Assembly (NCBI RefSeq): GCF_024713945.1
Contig: NW_027461514.1
Coordinates: forward strand, 124,001-188,000
Reading direction: 5' to 3'
Source: Dermatophagoides farinae
Lineage: Eukaryota; Arthropoda; Arachnida; Sarcoptiformes; Pyroglyphidae
DNA length: 64,000 nt
Of the stretch, positions 30,012 to 39,629 are shown piece after piece (position 1 is the stretch's first letter; every line of letters begins with the position of its first letter). The notes below the pieces were generated by a model, which searched no databases, was not told the origin of the DNA, and worked only from the letters and a program-made list of their open reading frames with translations. The position numbers were made by a program, and so were the translations under genes.

Positions 30012-31085
30012 TCATTGCAAAAAAAAGTATTTATCGAGTGTCACGCGTTTGAATTTCACATGGAGCTTTATATCTAGATTCCGAGCGTTTAATCGATTTT
30101 TTTTCAAACCGATCAAACCTTGGATAATGTTGTCTTTGTCGACCAGCAAAGGTTCTTCGAAATACAAAATAGTTTGCTTCCAGTGCGTGTTTTCGTCCAG
30201 GGGCGAAGTAGAAAGAATGGTTGGCACGTGGCCAGGGAAGTAAACGTCGAACCAGACCACAAACCCAAAGCAGTAATCTCTGCGTGTGGCTTTGAGCTGG
30301 AAACCACTGAAGAAATTTAACTGCTCGGGCTGCACAGTGTACAAATCGAACATGGCAACGTGGGCAGGAGTGGATATTATTCTTTCTTCGTCAATGGAGT
30401 TGACTACTGCTTCGTTCAGGATGTGCTCTTTCACCGGGCTGAAGTCGAAACCGTAAACGTTGTTCCAGTACATAAGATTACCGAGCCTCCACTCCGAATT
30501 GTTCACCGCTGCTATTTCAAGGAATGCTTTTTCAGGAAACATCAACCCACTGTTACGAAGCCATTTATTTCTGCAAAATATAACCGTGTCCAACATGCCT
30601 TCAAATAACAGCATGTACCCCATCCATTCGCTTATAATGATGTCCACTTTGTCGACGGGTAATTCTGTCTCTTCTGCCTTCTTCTTAATAATAGTTATGC
30701 GATCGTTAAGTTTGTTGGTTGCCACTATATTTTGAGCTATATCAGCGACCGAGCTGTACTCTATTGCGTACACGTGTTTGGCGCCCGCCTTGGCTGCAAA
30801 CATGGATAGTATACCTGTTCCTGCCCCCACGTCAAGCACAATTTTGTTTTCGAACAAATGCTTGTTGTTCATGATTGCGTTATGATAACTCAACGTTCTC
30901 TGGTGATCCTTCAGCATTTCTTCGTGTACATTTAAGTATGAATATGAATTGTAATAATAGTCATGCTCAGGATTGTATAAATTACTCAAAATTGAATCGC
31001 TTCTCAAAAACTCTGACATTGCTATTTGAGTGTCTGCATCAAATTTAAAACTTTCTGCCTTGGTCAACGTGCTCTTACTGGCCAT
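30012..31085 (-). CDS. PRMT1: Protein arginine methyltransferase 1
   Basis: Single exon, 357 residues. N-terminal YYNSYSYLNVHEEML binds SAM and the substrate arginine; motif I is VLDVGAGTGILSMFAAKAG. The double-E loop is SEWMGYMLLFEGML (E153, E162). The THW loop is NTHWKQTILYFEEPL, giving a type I (asymmetric dimethylating) PRMT1 pattern. The length equals that of human PRMT1. It methylates Gly/Arg-rich proteins such as histone H4 and RNA-binding proteins in nucleus and cytosol. In known apicomplexans PRMT1 contributes to cell-cycle control. Confidence 0.92.
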   Translation of the reverse strand: MASKSTLTKAESFKFDADTQIAMSEFLRSDSILSNLYNPEHDYYYNSYSYLNVHEEMLKDHQRTLSYHNAIMNNKHLFENKIVLDVGAGTGILSMFAAKAGAKHVYAIEYSSVADIAQNIVATNKLNDRITIIKKKAEETELPVDKVDIIISEWMGYMLLFEGMLDTVIFCRNKWLRNSGLMFPEKAFLEIAAVNNSEWRLGNLMYWNNVYGFDFSPVKEHILNEAVVNSIDEERIISTPAHVAMFDLYTVQPEQLNFFSGFQLKATRRDYCFGFVVWFDVYFPGHVPTILSTSPLDENTHWKQTILYFEEPLLVDKDNIIQGLIGLKKNRLNARNLDIKLHVKFKRVTLDKYFFLQ

Positions 31086-31211
31086 GAATCCGTATACTTA
31101 TTTATCCTAAAAAATTTCAAGCCAATAGCGTCAGACCAAAAATTTTTTTAATTATTACTAATTATTACAAAAATCGCTAAACCTATCTAAGTTGTAGCGC
31201 CGAAGTGGGCT

Positions 31212-31868
31212 CTAAAAATAAGTCAGGGGTTTCCGCACATTCAGTTGTAATAAAATTTTATTTATTACGTCTGTCGTTACTTTTTCCACTTTAGCTGACG
31301 CGTCAATGGTAAACCATCTCTCCGGGGTAACTCTCTTTTTTACTTGGGCAAATGTTTGATCTGCAAGTTGTAGCTGTTTTAGTGTTTCATATTTTTCTTT
31401 TTCGCCGGAAATACGTTCTAAGCACAGATCTACGGGCAGCTCAAAATGAAATACAATGTCTGGTATTGGCAAACCCTTTTCGCGCGAAATACACCAATCT
31501 ATGTCTAAATTGTTGTGACCGTGTCCGTACACTATACCACTGTACGAGTAACGATCTATGAGCACTATTTTTCCCGCTTCAACCGCGCTACAAATTTTGT
31601 CCGCTAGCTCCCAGCGATTGGCCACAAATAGAAGATACTCTACTTCGGCATTTATCGTAAGCTTGTTCTGCAACAAGTCTGTTAGCAAACGCCCAACGGA
31701 CGTTGTACGGTACGGGAAGCGAAAACACTCAACTTCGTATGCCTGTCTTCTCAATTCTTCACTAACGAGCGAAACCTGTGTTGTCTTGCCGCATTTATCT
31801 ACGCCCTCAAATATAAATATACCTCCTTTCATTTTTTTTCCGATTCTTAAAAATAAAAGCTTATTCAT
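31212..31868 (-). CDS. Thymidylate kinase
   Basis: 218 residues. P-loop FEGVDKCGKTTQ near residue 19-31; DRYSYSGIVYG is the DR(Y/H) motif with the catalytic arginine; FRFPYRTTSVGRLL binds dTMP. The lid region (EKEKYETLKQLQLADQTF) matches the eukaryotic type I lid. The second Met (residue 13, before GGIFIFEG) may be the real start, as the first 12 residues are not part of the fold. It phosphorylates dTMP to dTDP with ATP. Confidence 0.92.
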   Translation of the reverse strand: MNKLLFLRIGKKMKGGIFIFEGVDKCGKTTQVSLVSEELRRQAYEVECFRFPYRTTSVGRLLTDLLQNKLTINAEVEYLLFVANRWELADKICSAVEAGKIVLIDRYSYSGIVYGHGHNNLDIDWCISREKGLPIPDIVFHFELPVDLCLERISGEKEKYETLKQLQLADQTFAQVKKRVTPERWFTIDASAKVEKVTTDVINKILLQLNVRKPLTYF

Positions 31869-31964
31869 AATTAAATTATCGTAAGACGAAAAGGTACAAA
31901 AAATATTTAAGAAATCAACACTGCGACAAATATTTTTCCACTTCGTGTTTGCAAAAAAATCCCG

Positions 31965-33194
31965 TTAACGTTTCGTTATAGATTTTAATGTTTGCAACAT
32001 TGATTTTGTTTCTTTGAAGAAAGAGACCATATTTTCGTTTGTATTGGATTTAGTTGAGTCTGATATTACACAAACTTTACCATTTTCTATCATAAGAAGT
32101 TCTGTTTGGCTTATGATCTCATTAAGTTCCTCGTTACTTTTATAAATAATCGAAGACAATTTGTCAAGAGTGACGTAGGAATACATGTTGATACAGTCGA
32201 TAATTTCTTCAACGGTTTGTGTCAAGACGATTGTCTTACGCAACGCTTCGATTGTATCTTGTTTTAAATATTGCTCCTCATCAAAGATAATAAAAACATG
32301 TGCAAATATTCGCTCAAACCTATAGTTGGGAAGCTCGTTTATCTGCCTCGTTGGTTTGTTGAAAATTTCAAATATGAGTTCGAGGTCTTTAAAAAAACCA
32401 CGTTGAATATCGCATCCAGAAGAGATGTAGTAGTAAAAACGTTTTTCCTGATTTTTGCTGTCAGTTCTGAGCGCCGAAACGGTGTTTTTAATTTTATAAA
32501 CTTCGCCAGACTTCTGGTTGAATAAATTGTGCAATAGCAAAAGAAAAGTGTAGCATAAACCAAACTCTTTGTCTGAATAAAGTTTCGACGTGTCGAACAT
32601 TTGGTCTAGGTATTTCTTAAATCTTTCTGATTCGTGTAAACAAAGACACAAATAAGCTGCAGCCAAGCATGCGCACTGATGGCATTTGCTATGAAAGTTC
32701 ATCAAGAGTGTTGAACTGTTTTTTTCTTTGATGATGAGTTTATCGAAACAGTCGAAGAGAAAATCCGTCGTGACGATGGCTTTCAGCTCTTCGAGTTCTT
32801 CGCTAGATAAATACGTCCGGTTAAGTCGTTGCACAAGAGACTCGAACAATAAAACTAGATTCACCCAAGATAAAAAAAATTCCAATAACCAGCTGATGGG
32901 AAGCAAAGTCAGCAGCGAACCACCGTTGTTGAACGCAGCACTGAGATGGTTTACGAATTCAATTATTATTTTTCGCAACAAAGCATAATCATTGATTTTC
33001 AATATTGGAGATTTAATGCGGATTGCATTTACTAGTAAAATAAGTGTTAACTCAAGGTTTTGTGCTTGCTCGTTGTTGATGTATGAGACTAGGCTATCGA
33101 CAACTGGAGGAGATTTAAAAATAGATGAAATAATTTTCGAACGCGATTCAAGTGTAGAATTTAGTGCATTGTATAAGTTTTTTATACACTCCAT
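31965..33194 (-). CDS. PCI-domain-like helical protein
   Basis: Single exon, 409 residues, nearly all helical. The last 130 residues resemble a PCI module: helical repeats ending in a winged-helix-like stretch (SYVTLDKLSSIIYKSNEELN, then MIENGKVCVI), as seen in proteasome lid, COP9 signalosome and eIF3 subunits. Residues 170-190 contain an unusual Cys/His cluster (KCHQCACLAAAYLCLCL). Which complex it belongs to cannot be decided; eIF3 or signalosome subunits are candidates. Length fits both. Confidence 0.45.
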   Translation of the reverse strand: MECIKNLYNALNSTLESRSKIISSIFKSPPVVDSLVSYINNEQAQNLELTLILLVNAIRIKSPILKINDYALLRKIIIEFVNHLSAAFNNGGSLLTLLPISWLLEFFLSWVNLVLLFESLVQRLNRTYLSSEELEELKAIVTTDFLFDCFDKLIIKEKNSSTLLMNFHSKCHQCACLAAAYLCLCLHESERFKKYLDQMFDTSKLYSDKEFGLCYTFLLLLHNLFNQKSGEVYKIKNTVSALRTDSKNQEKRFYYYISSGCDIQRGFFKDLELIFEIFNKPTRQINELPNYRFERIFAHVFIIFDEEQYLKQDTIEALRKTIVLTQTVEEIIDCINMYSYVTLDKLSSIIYKSNEELNEIISQTELLMIENGKVCVISDSTKSNTNENMVSFFKETKSMLQTLKSITKR

Positions 33195-33458
33195 CCAGGT
33201 TTGACTACTTTTCGGGTAACTCCAAATAAAATATTTGGTAAAATTATTTTTTTAATAATTCTATTCATAGTAAATCTAGAAATATTAAAATCAAAATCAA
33301 ACAGATACCGTCGCGTTTAACAGTTGCTCGACTCAATTTGCAGTAACTGGTGAATTTTTTTTGAATATTTTATTTTATTAAGTATTTGCTTATTAATGGC
33401 TTTTCCTTGCGAAAAAAACTGTATCAACTTTATATCTGGTTAGTCCATCTATTGATTA

Positions 33459-34250
33459 CTATTTGGTTTCAATCTGAATTAAGGAAATGCCCCAATAAGT
33501 GTCTTTTTTGTTTGCACTTAACGTTGTACCAAAGCCTAAGCGCAAAGATTTTTCTGTGTGTGGAAAAACAACGGATACGGTTTCAAAAAAGTGATCATCT
33601 GGCATAGGACCGCCGCAAAGATTAATAAGCCCTTCACGGGCTTTAGGAATAGGTTTAGTCCAGATGTGGACAAAACTGTTTTTTTCGCCTATGTTGGCAC
33701 GAATAAAAGCTGTTTCTGAATTCCAATTGTCGATAAAATGAAAAGTCAATGTTAGACGAACATAAGAGTGTGCATCATCGAAATAAAATAATTTCGATAT
33801 CTGGCCTGCTGAAAACGTTTTATAACCTCCAAGCATTGACACGCCCGAACAAACCGTAACCGCCGCAGGTTGATCGGTGGTCCAGTTTTTAACTGGCTTA
33901 TGAACTTCAAAACTTTCTGTATAAACAAGCTTCCACTGAGATACGTTATTTATCTTTATGGAAGACATTATTTTGAGCGATTCCGTAACAGTCAAGTTCG
34001 GGACAACTAGAGTTCCATCGTTGTTCGGTTCTGTCAATAAAACAGACTTATGATTAACACTAAAGTTTATACCCTTTTCGTTTGCAGAAATACTAGCTAA
34101 TTCTTTACCTTGGTTTACAAATTTAATTGCCGGATCATCATCAAAGTTTTTGCTTGCTTCAAGAATAATTTCTGACGTTAAAATCGTTTCAATCTCTTTA
34201 TCCCCATTAAGAAACGGTAAAATACTAAATAAACTAGCTTTGAACAGCAT
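33459..34250 (-). CDS. Extracellular-type beta-sandwich protein, alveolate-like
   Basis: Single exon, 263 residues. The N-terminus has a weak hydrophobic stretch that may be a signal peptide. The second half carries a run I associate with extracellular modules frequent in ciliates and present in other alveolates: CSGVSMLGGYKTFSAGQISK, a hydrophobic strand with FHFIDNWNSE, then VHIW, LCGG, VVFPHTEKSLRLGFGTTL and DTYWGISLIQI (compare LGGYN-x-FG, IDxWDxE and SWGI in ciliate proteins). A beta-sandwich, possibly carbohydrate- or surface-binding, is likely. Family membership is from memory; function unknown. Confidence 0.5.
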   Translation of the reverse strand: MLFKASLFSILPFLNGDKEIETILTSEIILEASKNFDDDPAIKFVNQGKELASISANEKGINFSVNHKSVLLTEPNNDGTLVVPNLTVTESLKIMSSIKINNVSQWKLVYTESFEVHKPVKNWTTDQPAAVTVCSGVSMLGGYKTFSAGQISKLFYFDDAHSYVRLTLTFHFIDNWNSETAFIRANIGEKNSFVHIWTKPIPKAREGLINLCGGPMPDDHFFETVSVVFPHTEKSLRLGFGTTLSANKKDTYWGISLIQIETK

Positions 34251-34456
34251 TTAATCACAACTATCAGAGATTTCTTTTCACCTTTTATCCTGCATGAAAT
34301 TCATTTAAATAAATTAAATGCAAAAACAAGAAATATATTAACTAATTCTATACTATACAAATATCGTGAAGCTTAAAAAATCAATGAAGTTGTAAATATA
34401 TAGATTACTCTTACTGCAACATGTAGTAAATTGGCTTAATTCTATGAATCAAGTTT

Positions 34457-37400
34457 TCAGGATTCACTTTGATCATTTTCATGAGATCCGTGATTATAGC
34501 AAACAGAAGTATCACCTTGACAAAGTTCTATATCACCTAATTCAACGGTTCCCATCAGTCTACTGATTACATTTGATCGGTCTAACTCGCTTTGGTGATT
34601 ATCGTCAGCCGCAGCAATATTTTTTATGACTTCCATGGAATTTTTACTAGAGTAAATTGTATTTTGGTCGTCTGAACCACTGTCACATTTGTGGAGAGGT
34701 TCAATTAGATCCGTGTTCATGGAAGTAATGCAAGAGTCATCTATATCTATTGATTCAATTAAGTCGTTTGCCAGATTTTCTGAATTAGAAACTCTGCTGA
34801 CAGATGATGAATTATCGTCTAGTTCTGTATTTATGTAGTTGGCGTATTCAGCTGTCGAAAGCTCGGTCATGTGTAGTTTATTCCAATAATTATCTTTTAA
34901 ATCTTTCTTCTTGCTCATATTAGCTATTTTGATATCCAATTTTTTGAGGAACGTGTTTCCGAAAACTTTGATATTCGGATTCGAAGCTACAATATGCAGA
35001 ATATCATTTTTCAAATGTTCAGTCAACTGAACGGTGATTGGAATGTGATCGAAGTTAACAGTCAAGAAAAATAAAAAAGAATTACACATTATGTCGAGAG
35101 ATACCGTCTTCACTGACGTAGACAAACGAATTAAAAATATCTCAAGACAGTGTAAAATTTTTTCAACGTGTTTCTCATTGATAACAGAACCGTCGCTGCA
35201 CTGATAGAAAGTGTGATTCTTGGTACTTGCAAACGAAACTAAGTCATTTTTAATGAAGATTAAAAACTCATTCAGGAAGTAAGCCACGTTAACACTTTCA
35301 TACCTTGTTAAACCTGTTACAGATAAGCAAATAAATTCGAGGACTTCTAAAATAACAGAAATAATATTCAATTTCTTTTTCTTTGAACTAGTAGCTACAA
35401 AGCTTACTTTTTCAGGGTAACTCAGTATCATTTTTAAAAACAAAAATACACTATAGGCTTCAAAACAAGAAACTATTGAACGGGACAAGACTGCTTTCGT
35501 TAAGAAATCAGACAGAACAACTTTAGTGTTTTCGATGTATTTTTCAAAAATCATCATTGATGACTTGTAAAGCTTATTAACGTGTTTAGATTCAGTCTCT
35601 AATCGCGAAATCAAATCAGGCGAAGAGAACTCTTTGCAAGAGAGTTCCTCGATATGCTTTCTATATAAATCTAGCGAATCAGAAAGCATGATAGGTGAAG
35701 AGATCCAAAAAAGCACGTAAAACTTGTTGTTATTGAGGTCTTCGTTGTTTTTGCATAAAATTTCAGCAAACTCAACAAAAGACAAATTGTTTTGCGTAAA
35801 TCCAGCGAAATCGACTTCTTTATTATCTTGGAAATTAACTACTTGAAGTGGATTGCCCCAATTAACTAATCTAAATGCAATACAGGGTAGAAGGACTTCG
35901 AAAAGATTGCGCCAAACGTCTGGTTTAAACATGATAGATGCACGGGTGCTGAATACTTCGGTTGTTGCGTCCTGATTAACAATTGGAGTTGGCATTCTGT
36001 CTAGGAAATCGAGCAAGTAGTTGATGGTTTCAAGGGTTTTAATACTAAGTTCGCAAGAATCGTACGAAATGAAAGTTCCAAATGTACAATCGTTGTAAAT
36101 GTAATTGAGCGCGTAGATAATAGACAGTATTCTGTTTTGATCAAGTAACGCACTTCTTAAAGTTTCTCGAACGTTCCTTTGACTACATAATACTCGAACT
36201 TCCATATTGGTGAAAATTGACGAATGCGCTTGCATTAATATATCTTTCAGCATTGGACCTACCTTCAAGCAATCTAATTGAGAAGAAGTTAGTTCTAAAT
36301 AACTTAAATAGCTGTATCCTGCCACATAAAGTAGTATATCTGAAATGATAAAAGGTATAAGCCTGTATTTAAGCGTGTTTGTGATTAATTTATCATGTAT
36401 CAATTTAATTATGATACTTGAATCAGCCCAAGAAAACTCACGTAAAAAGTAGGATATAACCAAAGTCAAGTTTTTAACATTGTTAGGTGGTACATACAAG
36501 TTCTTTGAAGACTCAGAATCTAAGATCTGAATGATTTTGTTAAACAAACCTACAAGTGTGATGTTCATTACCAAATCAGTTACGGCTAGCAAGCTTGAAA
36601 TTAATGATTTAACCCAAATTGAGTCCAAGATTTGCGCATACAAAAGAATGCAATACGAAAATGTAATAGGATTGTTGATCATTTGCTTTACTAAAAGTAG
36701 GCGGAAAGTGCGTTCTTCTTGATCATTTTTACAAGTAGTAACAAGGTCGGAACTTGAAATCTTCATTCGTTTGAAATAACGCTTTAGTTCATTAATTTGC
36801 GCTGATTTCTTTTCGGTTTTAACAAAAATTTTCTCGTAAATCGTAAAAATGTAAGTTGTCTTAGAAAACACGGAAGGAAAAATGCTGTTTAACACTTCGT
36901 TAAATGTCTCGTGACAAATATCAGAGAATGGGTAAAGCGTGTAGTGCTTTACGATTTCTAGAATACTCTTTCCTTGGTTGAATTTCTCAAGCAAATCTGA
37001 ATCAAAATAACTTTCCGGCCGAGAAATATTTTCAATAGCGTGCAATAAGTACTGAAAGATACTCACCAGACTATCTATTTCAATAATACAGTTAGCTTCA
37101 TGTACCCCTTTAGAAAGCAATATGAAATTCTTGCAAACAAAAACAAATAGGTCACTGGTTATTTCAACATCACAATCGGATTGTACCATGAAATTGCAAA
37201 ATAGATTTACGATCATGGCAGCCATTTCTGAATTTTCAATTGTGTAAGCGTAATTGCTTGTGCCCAGAGGACAGTTAAAGTTGTATTGAGAACAAATGTT
37301 CTCTATTTCAGTTCTAAGCAAGTTATTGTACTTGGCTTTTTGAAGGAAAGCTGTTTCTATTTTGTTCCCATTTTCCTGAAATAATTCTTGAGCTAACGTG

Positions 37401-39460
37401 GCTAACTTAAACTCGTTAAGTAAAGAAAGTTTTTTTATCAGAATGACTTTTTCAGTCTCATTGAGGATGTCAATCGGACAGGATTGATACCTATCAATGT
37501 TTTCTTTTATTGCTTTGTCAATGACGGCATTTAATTTCTTGCCGTCCGTAGCTGAGCTGGTTACAGAGTTTGATAACTGTTTAGAAGAATCAGAAGTTTC
37601 TGAGTTTGACAGCATCATGCAAGCTTCGTCAGCTAGGTAAGAAAATTTAGAGTTGGATGATTGTAAGTCTGACGAAAGACTATAACTTTCATTTGAATTA
37701 GCTAAAACATCTTCTAAAGACGCAAGTTTCTCTGGAGATTGAGGTTTGATAGAATTCATCGCGTAAATATAAAGATTAGAAAGTTCTAATAGATCGAAAA
37801 GTTTTTTTAAACTGTATTTAGCTTCAATTATCAAGAATAACACAAGATTGATGACGGTTGACGAGGCAAAAATTTTGAAAGTAGGCTGAAACATTATGTC
37901 TAAGTCAGTCGCAGCTTCGTCGCTTACCATTGGATTATGTATTTTTAATGAAGCAGGTTCAGGCAAGCCGGACAGTATAGAAAAGTGGTCCGTAAGTGTT
38001 GTCAACAAAACGTCTTTCTCTTTTTTATGCGTTCCAAAGTTCAAATACTGCGCATATTTTCTCATTTTTAGTAGTAGAATTATTTGCTCAGCCAATAACT
38101 TAGGAGACACGAGGTTTTGCAAAAAGTTGAGCAAGATAAAACATTTTTCTCTGTCGAGGGACTCACACGACAGTAATAATACGTTTATAACTGACTTAAG
38201 GTTCAACTTGCTTGAAATGATAAAGTAGGATAAATGTTCAGTCACATAACTGTCTTTGCAAAAGTATCTGGTTAAAGTGGCAATCGACGAATTCAAAAAA
38301 ACGTCGTTGAATACGTAAACTATCATGCTACAATGAAACCAGTCTACGTAAGAAGTGGAAAAAGATGCATAATTTTCTAGCATGAATCTGGCGTTTCCTC
38401 TGCAAATCCTGTTTAACTTTTGAAGAGAAGGTATTTCCAAAGGTTTATAGCTGCGGCTATTGACCATATTAAAGTCTTCAAGCCACATGTCGTTATAAAT
38501 TTGAGCTTTATAAGCGTAGTCACTCAGCAAATCTATATCGCCATGCAGAAATAAATGATAAATTGAAAGAGCAAAAATTGGTGTCCCACTTACTCCTAAC
38601 TGAGACTGAATTTGTCCGACCGCAGAAGCAAATTCTATAGAATTAATATCTATGTCGTACCAAGAAACCAAATCGTGAGAACTGTAGTACAGCACACCAT
38701 ATCTAGGGTCGCATAAAGGCGATGGCAATTTGGAGAGTCTTCTGAAAAAAAGCTCCAGTATTTCCGAAATACGTTTATTAATGAACTCGGGGGACGGAAC
38801 TTTTTCTTCAACAAGTATTTCGAGCAAAGTATCTTTTGACGCTTTAGAAATGCCCGAACTAGTCGGCCTTGCCGCCAGTTCTGCACTCAAAAACTTGAAA
38901 CAATTCAAAACGAAGCAAATAGACTGAATCAAAGACCTGGCAGCTATGTCAGCTGTCGTGTAATATTCCATTAATTGACAAGGCCGCGCCATATTTGACA
39001 CGCTCCTGTCGACGTGCAGATGAACTGCTGCAGAAAAAAGCAGAAGCAGTTCGTCAAATAAAGATTCACAGCATTTGTACGTAGGAACACAGACAACTCT
39101 CACCATATAATCGGAAATGACCTTTGAAAAATACAAAGTAGACATTATGCTAGCTGTAGACGCGCAATCCATAGCTAGACTTATTAGTTCTCGACGAATG
39201 TAAGAGTGCCAAGTTTGTTCGTCTATTTCTGTGTTTACATTTCCGGAACTATATCTCATGGGGGTTTTTTGATCACCAGTAATGTACAGACTCAACATTT
39301 CTAACAACTTCTTCGACACATTGTCCATTTCCGTTATTTCGATCTTTTGTAAGGCGTCATTTATCTTACGGACTAATCCAAACATATGGTAGTTTGAACG
39401 CTGACGCTTATCACCATACTCATCTGTCGGTTCAATTCTTCTTCTTCGCGGAGGCTCCAT
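34457..39460 (-). CDS. THO complex subunit 2-like protein
   Basis: Single exon, 1667 residues, the longest gene here and similar in length to human THOC2 (1593). The basic N-terminus (MEPPRRRR, GDKRQR) is followed by a long helical solenoid. The diagnostic part is about residues 1290-1460: KFYVLFWISSPIMLSDSLDLYRK resembles the YVTFWQLSLYD-x-VP-x-Y element of Tho2. The next FEAYSVFLFLKMILSYPE and TGLTRYESVNVAYFLNEFL segments resemble its DA-x-YC-x-F and E-x-x-GRFL blocks. The acidic Ser/Asn-rich tail is disordered. THO couples Pol II elongation to mRNA packaging and export. Identification is probable, not certain. Confidence 0.6.
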   Translation of the reverse strand: MEPPRRRRIEPTDEYGDKRQRSNYHMFGLVRKINDALQKIEITEMDNVSKKLLEMLSLYITGDQKTPMRYSSGNVNTEIDEQTWHSYIRRELISLAMDCASTASIMSTLYFSKVISDYMVRVVCVPTYKCCESLFDELLLLFSAAVHLHVDRSVSNMARPCQLMEYYTTADIAARSLIQSICFVLNCFKFLSAELAARPTSSGISKASKDTLLEILVEEKVPSPEFINKRISEILELFFRRLSKLPSPLCDPRYGVLYYSSHDLVSWYDIDINSIEFASAVGQIQSQLGVSGTPIFALSIYHLFLHGDIDLLSDYAYKAQIYNDMWLEDFNMVNSRSYKPLEIPSLQKLNRICRGNARFMLENYASFSTSYVDWFHCSMIVYVFNDVFLNSSIATLTRYFCKDSYVTEHLSYFIISSKLNLKSVINVLLLSCESLDREKCFILLNFLQNLVSPKLLAEQIILLLKMRKYAQYLNFGTHKKEKDVLLTTLTDHFSILSGLPEPASLKIHNPMVSDEAATDLDIMFQPTFKIFASSTVINLVLFLIIEAKYSLKKLFDLLELSNLYIYAMNSIKPQSPEKLASLEDVLANSNESYSLSSDLQSSNSKFSYLADEACMMLSNSETSDSSKQLSNSVTSSATDGKKLNAVIDKAIKENIDRYQSCPIDILNETEKVILIKKLSLLNEFKLATLAQELFQENGNKIETAFLQKAKYNNLLRTEIENICSQYNFNCPLGTSNYAYTIENSEMAAMIVNLFCNFMVQSDCDVEITSDLFVFVCKNFILLSKGVHEANCIIEIDSLVSIFQYLLHAIENISRPESYFDSDLLEKFNQGKSILEIVKHYTLYPFSDICHETFNEVLNSIFPSVFSKTTYIFTIYEKIFVKTEKKSAQINELKRYFKRMKISSSDLVTTCKNDQEERTFRLLLVKQMINNPITFSYCILLYAQILDSIWVKSLISSLLAVTDLVMNITLVGLFNKIIQILDSESSKNLYVPPNNVKNLTLVISYFLREFSWADSSIIIKLIHDKLITNTLKYRLIPFIISDILLYVAGYSYLSYLELTSSQLDCLKVGPMLKDILMQAHSSIFTNMEVRVLCSQRNVRETLRSALLDQNRILSIIYALNYIYNDCTFGTFISYDSCELSIKTLETINYLLDFLDRMPTPIVNQDATTEVFSTRASIMFKPDVWRNLFEVLLPCIAFRLVNWGNPLQVVNFQDNKEVDFAGFTQNNLSFVEFAEILCKNNEDLNNNKFYVLFWISSPIMLSDSLDLYRKHIEELSCKEFSSPDLISRLETESKHVNKLYKSSMMIFEKYIENTKVVLSDFLTKAVLSRSIVSCFEAYSVFLFLKMILSYPEKVSFVATSSKKKKLNIISVILEVLEFICLSVTGLTRYESVNVAYFLNEFLIFIKNDLVSFASTKNHTFYQCSDGSVINEKHVEKILHCLEIFLIRLSTSVKTVSLDIMCNSFLFFLTVNFDHIPITVQLTEHLKNDILHIVASNPNIKVFGNTFLKKLDIKIANMSKKKDLKDNYWNKLHMTELSTAEYANYINTELDDNSSSVSRVSNSENLANDLIESIDIDDSCITSMNTDLIEPLHKCDSGSDDQNTIYSSKNSMEVIKNIAAADDNHQSELDRSNVISRLMGTVELGDIELCQGDTSVCYNHGSHENDQSES

Positions 39461-39629
39461 TTTTCAATTTATATTTCCATGCTCAAACTTTTAGCATTAT
39501 TTTCAAGGTAAATATCTTTTTTTTTAAAGACAAAAATTCCATCATTATTCGCGATGAAATAATCTCTTTCAAAATATTAATAATATCAAAATTAAAGAAT
39601 CTAAACATTATTAAAAAAAAAATCCGTGC

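Noticed and set aside
33195-33458. Gene in the spacer between the PCI-like and the alveolate-type proteins
   Set aside because: The only plus-strand frame (about 33386-33607) overlaps the neighbouring gene on the other strand and has no support.
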